NCBI RefSeq assembly: GCF_000003605.2
Contig: NW_003143794.1
Location: 101,502 to 159,387 of the forward strand
DNA: 57,886 bases
Direction: 5' to 3'
DNA from: Saccoglossus kowalevskii
Taxonomy: Eukaryota; Hemichordata; Enteropneusta; Harrimaniidae
The notes beneath the pieces were generated by a model that worked only from the letters and a program-made list of their open reading frames with translations, was not told the origin of the DNA and did no database searches. Shown in pieces: positions 50,801 to 57,886 of this stretch (position 1 is the first letter of the stretch; each line of letters opens with the position of its first letter). A program made the position numbers and the translations under genes.

Positions 50801-51823
50801 ACATTAAAACACAGAAAATTAAGACAGAACTGATGATGTCACAAGGCAATATTTCGAGAAATAGTAAGATATCTTCTGTGAAAAAGGCGAAATTGTCATT
50901 TACTGGAAATAATAATAATATTCTGATTTAATAGACGATTTCTGAGTTTTTTGTAAAAAGGAAAGTTTATTCCATCTTTACCGTAGGCGTCTATACGAAC
51001 GCACGGGACGCGATATAGAAAAACGTATTTATTAATAAATCTGTATCATTGCACACTAAATGTACATGATAAAATACTTTGTAAAAAAGTCATTCTTAAT
51101 AATATTATTATTTTCTGATTGTTCGGTTATTTGATTATTTTGACTCGTCGAATTCGTGTCAAATCAATTATTGTTTTCTTTGTCGTTGCATATGAATTGT
51201 TGTGTCTCGGACACCAATAAATAGTAAACGATTGTCGTTTTGCTTAATGTAAACGCTGTTATTTTGCTAAATTTCCACCAATCAAATAATTAAAACACAG
51301 CGACTCTGGCATCCTCGTAACATACATCATCAAAGAGCAACAACATTTGTAATTAATATTCTGTCTGGAATACAAATGCCCGTTACCACTGTGTGTCTTC
51401 CTCAGATAGGAAATCATGACATTCAATGTTTCATTTTTCACGTAAGACATTTAATTTAAATGCAGCGCCCTCACATGGCAGAGTCGAACGTTTGAGGGGA
51501 CGCCTATAAAGTCAATTGAGAGCGTATTTGTTCATAGGTATTGCCCCACAATGCAATGTGCCTAGGTCGAGTACCGCTCACACTAATCCAAATCTTTCAA
51601 AACATATATAAAATAGAGAACATCAGACATATACCAGGATAGACCAGGATAGAGGTCATACTGCCTGATAATCAAACGAGTACAAATAAAACAACTACAA
51701 ATAAAACAAACTTAATCTTCATCTGCTTAAACGATGGCACGAACACTACATGTCAAAGGGGGCGCCAGACATTGAAACAACTACGATAATTAATGTTTTC
51801 GCGAATATCTCCGTAAGGATTAG
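47819..51823. other. Spacer upstream of globin C, nothing recognised
   Basis: AT-rich, with ORFs up to 102 codons lacking motifs. The segment at about 50216-50310 resembles the start of the repeated unit at 53840 (shared AATGATCT-CGGT and TATTTCC-AATTTCTT). An AGGGGGCGCCAG CTCF-like core is near 51757-51768. Confidence 0.4.
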
Positions 51824-51832
51824 CGCCCTCTA

Positions 51833-52008
51833 CAATCTGATTAAAATCTGATGTAGTGTACGGGCTTTAATTATTTTGGCTATAAACTTATTTTAATTTA
51901 ATATTTTATTACTTGTGTTATTAATGCCTTTTTATTTTATTATTATTTTACCTTGATTTTGAGGTTTTTTTAAATTCCGCCCTACATACATCTGACCCGA
52001 TGCCTATG
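51833..52008. repeat. Left terminal inverted repeat of the DNA transposon
   Basis: Inverted match to 53616-53772. Shared landmarks are GTAGTGTACGGGCTTTAATT, GGCTATAAACTTATTTTAAT and CATCTGA-CCGA-GCCTATG. Divergence between arms is mainly a few short insertions in A/T runs. Confidence 0.85.
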
Positions 52009-52128
52009 TAACGAGATTTCAACGAGACCCACTATCGACGATTTTAGTCAACGAATCACATACCTCCTTCTATAGCGCACATGATGACGTCACCGGGCAG
52101 AGTCAGGTGGCAAACACACTCAAATAAA

Positions 52129-52840
52129 ATGGCGGATTATACCGACGCTAGCGACCGAAAATAACACGGCTTTTCGGTAAGTTTATCATTGTCAAATGCA
52201 ATGAAAGTCATTTTTATGTTAATATTGTGGCTCGAATGGTTCGAGTTTAGATCGTTATTTTGCGTAGTTATTCTGGGAGTGACGATTTTGTTTCCACCGG
52301 TTCGACCGAACACCGGCGTCTTTTTCCAGTCGCTTGCCCTGGAGACGGTTGATGTTTTGTTGACGATCGGGCCAAAATCGTCTACGGTATTGAAGCCGTA
52401 GCTGTAAATATTCATCAAAATGTATCAACATTTTGTACATTATACAATAACTCTTTATTAAAGTAATTGAGCTGATTTGGACTGGAATATTTTTTAGTTG
52501 GAACACATCGCAATTGATCAGGAAATATTTTTTTGCTCCAATTTTCTGCGTCGATGCCGTGAGCCGGTGACCGTTATACAATTTAAAATCAGTTTGCATT
52601 GTTTACTATAGCTGTTTTCAGTGTTCTAATCATTACGATTTACTTATTTTTTTGCTTCCATTCTAGATAATTATGCTCAGTGTTTGATGTAAATTTGAAG
52701 CGATGACTGAATGAACGAACCTTGGCTGGCGAAGATGTATCTGGAAGTGTACACATTTGTTGGAAGTGAAAAAAATATTCAATTTAATGACAAAAATTGT
52801 AAAATGCTGTGGAATTTCTTTTGTAAATAAAAATATACTA
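52129..52840 (+). other. Possible two-exon transcript inside the transposon
   Basis: An upstream stretch with CpG and GACGTCAC (CRE-like, near 52085-52092) leads to AAAATGGCGGAT, an ATG in YY1-like context, which codes for only 11 residues (MADYTDASDRK) before a stop. A donor-like CG|GTAAGT is at 52177, a polypyrimidine acceptor ending TTCTAG at 52666, and an AATAAA at 52826-52831. This looks like a promoter, first exon, intron and terminal exon, perhaps captured from a host gene, or a transposon-encoded RNA. On the opposite strand a 93-codon ORF (52418-52137) and a 114-codon ORF (52599-52255) have no recognised family. Confidence 0.3.
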
Positions 52841-52915
52841 GCAATTTTCCATTAATGGTTTATTCAAGTGGGCAAAATATAATGTACAGAAAGATTGCCC
52901 GTAGAGTATCGCTAC

Positions 52916-53527
52916 TGTCATGAATTTGTTTTCGCGTATCTGTTGACCGACTTAATTAACTGATTATTAGCGAATTGCTGTGTTATGTCTGTCATCGTTT
53001 AGGTCTATTTGAAGTTTTGGACGGAACTTGGCTCAGTGGTTTGGAACTAATTACAAGATACCGTCGCTATTCTGACATCCGTAGTTATTAATGTAGTGAA
53101 CGATTAATCAAAAGATATGACGTATTCAGTACTTAGTGTGATTGGCTTTATGATTGAAGTTTACGCCTTAGAGTCTTTTTACTGCTTTGTAATTGGTTGG
53201 AGTTTTGAAAATGAATAAAGAGAGTTTGAGTTGGTCTTGACGAACACAGCACGACAGAGGCAATAGAGAGAGTGCAGTCCTGGAGAGACGAGTCCAGTCC
53301 TGGAGAGACTTGGGGACTTTTCCCCAGGGCGCTGTGTCTTATAGAGTGCTCCGAAAGATCGACTAAGACGAGAGTTGAAACGTATTTCGTTGTGTGTGTC
53401 TTATTTGACTGTAAAGTATAAGTGACATTCCCGATCCCGTACCTCAAGGGGACGAGATATAGAGACGAGACGAGTTTCCCCCCTGACACGTGTGGAGAAC
53501 CTCGAGAAAGAGAATTTCCCCCTGATA
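52916..53527 (+). mobile_element. Solo LTR of an LTR retrotransposon, copy 3
   Basis: It starts TGTCATGAAT and ends CCTGATA, with a 4-bp direct repeat CTAC on each side (52912-52915 and 53528-53531). It aligns in opposite orientation with the copy at 651-1304. An AATAAA signal lies at 53214-53219. The copy is about 40 bp shorter than copy 1, mainly in the internally repetitive GTCCAGTCCTGGAGAG region and a short deletion after GCTATTCTGACA. It inserted into the DNA transposon described above and is therefore younger than it. No internal retrotransposon sequence remains. Confidence 0.85.
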
Positions 53528-53615
53528 CTACACTGAAAAGTAAGCAACCGACAGCCTGTACAAAAAGGGGGGGCTGTGATTGGCTGTTACTTACGCGAGA
53601 TTTGAACGGGACTTG

Positions 53616-53772
53616 CATAGGCGTCGGATCAGATGTAGGTAGGGTGTAATTGAAAAAAAATCTCAAAATCAAAGTAAAATAAAGGCATTAATAACAAAAG
53701 TAATAAAATTAAAATAAGTTTATAGCCAAAATAATTAAAGCCCGTACACTACATCAGATTTTAATCAGATTG
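53616..53772. repeat. Right terminal inverted repeat of the DNA transposon
   Basis: Inverted partner of 51833-52008, bounded on the outside by the CGCCCTCTA duplication. Confidence 0.85.
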
Positions 53773-53810
53773 CGCCCTCTACTTCCCAATTTTCACTTCT
53801 TGATTGTATA

Positions 53811-54480
53811 TCACCCGGTCCATGTATCATTCATCCACTAATTTAGCCAGGTTTTGCGATGTATAGTTTGTATATTATAGTTGTATTGTGGCAATTTCTT
53901 AACATGCGTTTAATGATCTGCGGTAATGGTTGTGTATTTCCCAATTTCTTATGTAAACCTAACATTCAATCCATGTTCACAAGCTCAAGCTATGCATCAG
54001 CAAGTCACTCTTAAGCTTAGTACCGCATTTGACATTGTTATTACGTGACCATATGAATAAATACGAACAGAAATATATGTACATTTGTAACATAACGCCC
54101 ACTACCAGCATCGGTTAAGTGGTATTTATTTCTTTGTAAAGTGACATACGATTATGCCATTATATCACATATTTGACCACGTGCTGCAAAGTATCGTCTA
54201 TTTACTGGAGTTGTACTGTGCTCATAAACTACTTTTGTATATTGATCCACGATGACGGTTTGGTATAGTATTTTCATGTTTTTTTTATGTAACCCTAACT
54301 TCCAATCAACATGCAAAAAACAAATCATCGGCAAGTGGCTCCGAGTAGCAATTACATTATTATTATTCATAATATGCAAATGTGTATGTTCATTTGTAAT
54401 CTAACATGTAATACCAGCAACAGTTAAGTAGTGTTTGCATAGAGACAATGTTTGTGAAGTGACGCACGGTCACGCGTACC
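53811..54480. repeat. Old tandem duplication, about 310-335-bp unit
   Basis: Landmarks occur twice in the same order. TTATGTAAACCTAACATTCAATC (about 53951) matches TTATGTAACCCTAACTTCCAATC (about 54286). CATTTGTAACATAACG matches CATTTGTAATCTAACA. CCAGCATCGGTTAAGTGGT (about 54106) matches CCAGCAACAGTTAAGTAGT (about 54414), followed by GTAAAGTGACATACG against GTGAAGTGACGCACG. The copies have diverged by substitutions and indels. Confidence 0.65.
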
Positions 54481-57270
54481 TCTTAAAATTGTTTGACTAT
54501 ATATGGGGCTATGATTTGATACATGCGAGGTTGTTCAAATAGCATACAGGCAATGTCACTTAGAATTGTTTTTATTTTGGGATATAAGCAGTTTTATTGT
54601 ATTGATCATGAGTTCATTAAATTATGCGTCCAGAAATGCTTGTAATACAGCGCCCTCTGTCAACAAAACTGTAATATACATTCCTGGCCATTATCGATAA
54701 TTATAGAGAAAAAGACGATCATATTGATAAATATAAAGACATAACGCTGCAAGCTATTTTCATGTATCTACCTGCCCGTACCCTCGCAGTGAATAAATTG
54801 CATTTTGTTTAGGCAAGCGCAATATCAATAATGATAAAACAAATGAAGACAGTTTCAGAGTTTAATGGTGTTTCTAAACGAGTTAGTCAGCTACTTCATG
54901 TGAGATAACACGCCATATATCATCGAGGTAGTTTAGCAGCGAAAGGGGAGTTATTGCGTCTCTGACGTCACACTGCATCGAGTTCCACTTCCATGGCGTG
55001 TGTGAAATACATCGTTTAGACAAAATTCGAAGGCGCGCTAGACGATGAGCGAGTGTGAACAGTTCAAGTATTTAAGCCACTTAATACTTCCAACCAGTAT
55101 CGATTGTTCTAAATACTGACTAAATGATTAATAGCTTCGAAGGTATAGAAAAATAGAACCGAAACATGTGAGCATTTACAACACAGCCACTGAGTTCAAT
55201 TTAAATAAAACTGCGCATGCGCATATGACATGTACTGCAAACGGATGAAATATAAAATTTTGCATTTGACATTGTTCCACACACATTTTGCTCGATAACT
55301 AAATTCATTATTTAAATATGTTTGACGTACGATTTATAATAACTATAATATTACAGATAAGTTGTGTTCAAATCACAACTATATATAACATGTTGAATCT
55401 ATTTCACAGCTAATAACAATTCCACACATTTCAAATTTCAGTTGAGAAACGCTTACATACAATGAATACCATTAACCTTGCGTCCATTTCATCTGATGAG
55501 TTGCTTTTGTGTTTTGTATCATAATTGAAACAAATATTCGATTACCAATGTGGTATCATTGACATCAGGAATCATCATAAAGGAAGTAATCATATCGCAA
55601 ATTGAATGCTGTGAGGTTTTGTGTCTGCTGATAACAGATTATGATATTAAATCACCTATTTTATTCAGAAATAATTATTTGTCTATAAATGTGCTATAAC
55701 GTTGCGTAACAATGATCTGATAAGTATGCTTTAATGATTTGTGTTGCGAGAGTCAAAATAATATGACTATTCACAAAACTCGGACTAATACCTCAAATGT
55801 ACAACAAGTGAATGATAATGAACACACGAGCGAACGACAAACTATATTACAATACACGATCTATTCAGTGAGAAACACGTGCTTCAAGGCATTCATTCAT
55901 CCATATGTCAGGTGTTTCGGAAATAGAGTGTATATCCTGTTCTTTATTCGTCACCAAGCATATGTCACTTTTGAGTCATAATCATAGATCCCCTTTCTCA
56001 TACACAGCGTGTACATCAGTCTTGTGATATTGAAGTCATTGAGGTTTATGTGGCTTAGTTATTCGTCCAGAAGTGCACGATACAACTCAACATTCGTTTG
56101 AATGTTGCATTATACATCCAATTTAATAACTATATGAGTTATGCTACCATGTCACAGAAAATAAACGATTCGCTCGATCATCTACAATATACATTTGACT
56201 CGTCTCCAAATTAGAAAATATTCAAACTACATAATCCCGCTACTGTCAGTTACCCGAATCCAAGATGGCAGACAACACACGTCTCTGTATAAATGTCCAC
56301 TCAGTCTGTTTATGATATATATGCTCTTGGCTGGAAGTGGGGATACTGAACGTAACTCTTTTTGAATAAAGCCAAAAACATAATACAGGTATTTCCTAAA
56401 CTACAAGAGAGATAATAGTTTCGAACGTTTGCCACCCACGTAATACTTTAACTGTTTAATACTGTCAATTGTCAGTCTGGTGCCACTACCAGGAGTGTTT
56501 ACAGTGACAGTGATATTACCCTGGTAAATATTATGTTTGTACTAAAGTTACTTAGAAGTGCATAAATGCAGTGAGCGCAAGTGGTTAAGAAAATAAAGTC
56601 TGAAGTCTCAATGAGTGTGGGGAAAAACATTGGTCTTGTTGACAGAGTGATTACATTTGAAGCTGACGGAGACTCAAAAAGCCCAATGTTTTGTAATCAC
56701 TTAAAATTTCTGGTTTAACTTTTGCTGTTGAATAGGGATTAAAAGTCTTGACTTGCAATTCGGACGCGTGTACGTAACACCTTAATCACGCCCGTGGCTG
56801 ATCACTGCATATTAATGTCGAGTGTCCGGGATTTAAATAGCGTGGTGAACTCTTTAAGCTGTAAACTAAGTTAAAATGTTCATCCTGCCGCATTTGTAAG
56901 GATTTCCAAGCTAATTCTTAAACTGGGTGAAGTTGTTGTGAAATCTGCGACAACGGTTCATACGTAAGACATCGATGAGCATATCGAGTCCATCAAGTGA
57001 ATACGCATGCGCATTAATGTCTCTCAAGAAGAGCCAGCCGTTTTGTGTTTGGCCATGATCTGAATTCATCAAAAGCAGAGTATGCAGAGACACGCACAGC
57101 GTGGGACATCAACGAACTTGTACACTAACTGTCAGACCATGACATTCACGGGTTCATTAATTAATTTGATTGTGTTGTTTGGTGGATACATGGGTAGGAG
57201 CATTATTTAATTTCCAAATTGAATGGTTTGCAATTCTCCGTGTTTGTTAATTAAGAAAAAGCTTCAAGGG
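54481..57270. other. Spacer, nothing recognised
   Basis: No gene was supported. A perfect NRF1-type palindrome TGCGCATGCGCA is at 55212-55223. A YY1-like CAAGATGGC at about 56262-56270 starts an ATG frame of only 16 codons. An ORF of 80 codons (55739-55981) has no motif. Confidence 0.4.
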
Positions 57271-57886
57271 TATATTAGTGTTAAGACTATAGGGGTATAT
57301 TAGTGTTACGATTATAGGGGTATATTAGTGTTAAGATTATAGGCGTATATTAGTGTTAAGACTATAGGGGTATATTAGTGTTAAGATTATAGGGGTATGT
57401 TAGTGTTAAAACTATAGGGGTATATTAGTGTTAAGACTATAGGGGTATATTAGTGTTAAGATTATAGGGGTATATTAGTGTTAAGACTATAGGGGTATAT
57501 TAGTGTTAAGAATATATGGGTATATTAGTGTTAAGATTATAGGGGTATAGTGGTGTTAAGATGAAAGGGGTATATTAGTGTTAAGATTATAGGGATATAT
57601 TAGTGTTAAGACTATAGGGGTATATTAGTGTTAAGACTATAGGGGTATATTAGTGTTAAGATTATAGGGGTATATTAGTGTTAAAACTATAGGGGTATAT
57701 TAGTGTTAAGATTATAGGTGTATATTAGTGTTAAGATTATAGGGGTATATTAGTGTTAAGATTATAGGGGTATATTAGTGTTAAGACTATAGGGGTATAT
57801 TAGTGTTAATATTATTGGTGTATATTAGTGTTAAGATTATAGGGGTATATTAGTGTTAAGATTATAGGGGTATATTAGTGTTAAGA
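57271..57886. repeat. 25-bp minisatellite, about 24-25 copies, open at window end
   Basis: The unit TATATTAGTGTTAAGATTATAGGGG is repeated without interruption to the last base. Variation is limited, mostly GATTATA against GACTATA at one position and a few single-base changes. Homogeneity suggests recent expansion or gene-conversion-like turnover. The array continues beyond the window, so its total length is unknown. The unit is not a multiple of three and is non-coding. Confidence 0.97.

Larger units (their letters stand above)
51833..53772. mobile_element. DNA transposon with long inverted ends and 9-bp target duplication
   Basis: The left end CAATCTGATTAAAATCTGATG (51833 on) is repeated in inverted form at the right end, which finishes CAGATTG at 53772. 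The arms stay alignable for about 175 bases (51833-52008) and about 157 bases (53616-53772) with small indels. The element is flanked by a perfect 9-bp direct repeat CGCCCTCTA (51824-51832 and 53773-53781). Without the nested solo LTR and its duplicated 4 bases it would be about 1.32 kb. Long inverted ends with a 9-bp duplication suit a Mutator-like element, but I recognise no transposase, so it is probably non-autonomous. The interior contains a possible two-exon transcription unit. Confidence 0.8.

Noticed and set aside
53148-53672. 174-codon minus-strand ORF, longest real-sequence ORF in the window
   Set aside because: It runs through the antisense of the solo LTR and into the transposon's right arm. 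There is no protein family pattern, and it crosses two unrelated elements.
56262-56320. ATGGCAGAC start in good context with a YY1-like site
   Set aside because: The frame closes after 16 codons and no donor that continues a longer frame was identified.
57271-57886. Regular spacing suggesting a CRISPR array
   Set aside because: The 25-bp units abut directly without unique spacers, and the DNA is eukaryotic. It is a minisatellite.

Overview
The window is AT-rich animal genomic DNA. It has introns with GT/AG borders, long gene-poor spacers, decayed transposons and microsatellites, and no operons or bacterial-type gene packing. The recognisable genes and repeats fit a marine invertebrate, possibly an early deuterostome such as a hemichordate. 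That assignment is inference and rests on no species-specific marker. Two assembly gaps (runs of N) lie at 17088-17696 and 37037-37624.

The only intact protein-coding genes I can support are three globins, all on the minus strand and head to tail: globin A (4457-5681), globin B (29770-36429) and globin C (43493-47704). Each has three exons. The introns sit at the two ancestral globin positions, one in phase 2 (B12.2 type) and one in phase 0 (G7.0 type). Each protein keeps the CD1 Phe, distal (E7) His and proximal (F8) His, is 174-180 residues long, and starts Met-Gly. A and B start MGC, the myristoylation plus palmitoylation pattern known from membrane-bound globin X. C starts MGN and lacks the Cys. 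The set reads as a tandem family of membrane-anchored, globin X-like proteins with a possible change of anchor in one paralogue.

The rest is mostly mobile-element debris. From left to right: a hAT-type terminus at base 1; a solo LTR at 651-1304; a Penelope-like reverse transcriptase remnant at 14217-14830; two more pieces of the same LTR family at 15646 and 16651 (the second runs into a gap); a foldback element at 25252-25369; a PIF1-like helicase fragment inside the large intron 2 of globin B; repeats carrying RFX X-box-like palindromes at 33.7-34.1 kb and 41.8-42.0 kb; a 148-bp tandem repeat at 39.65-40.07 kb; a 1.94-kb DNA transposon with long inverted ends and a 9-bp target duplication (51833-53772), itself interrupted by a second solo LTR; an old tandem duplication at 53.8-54.5 kb; and a 25-bp minisatellite that runs off the right edge.

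Intervals with no recognised gene are listed as such. Single short ORFs there have no recognisable family and look like chance.
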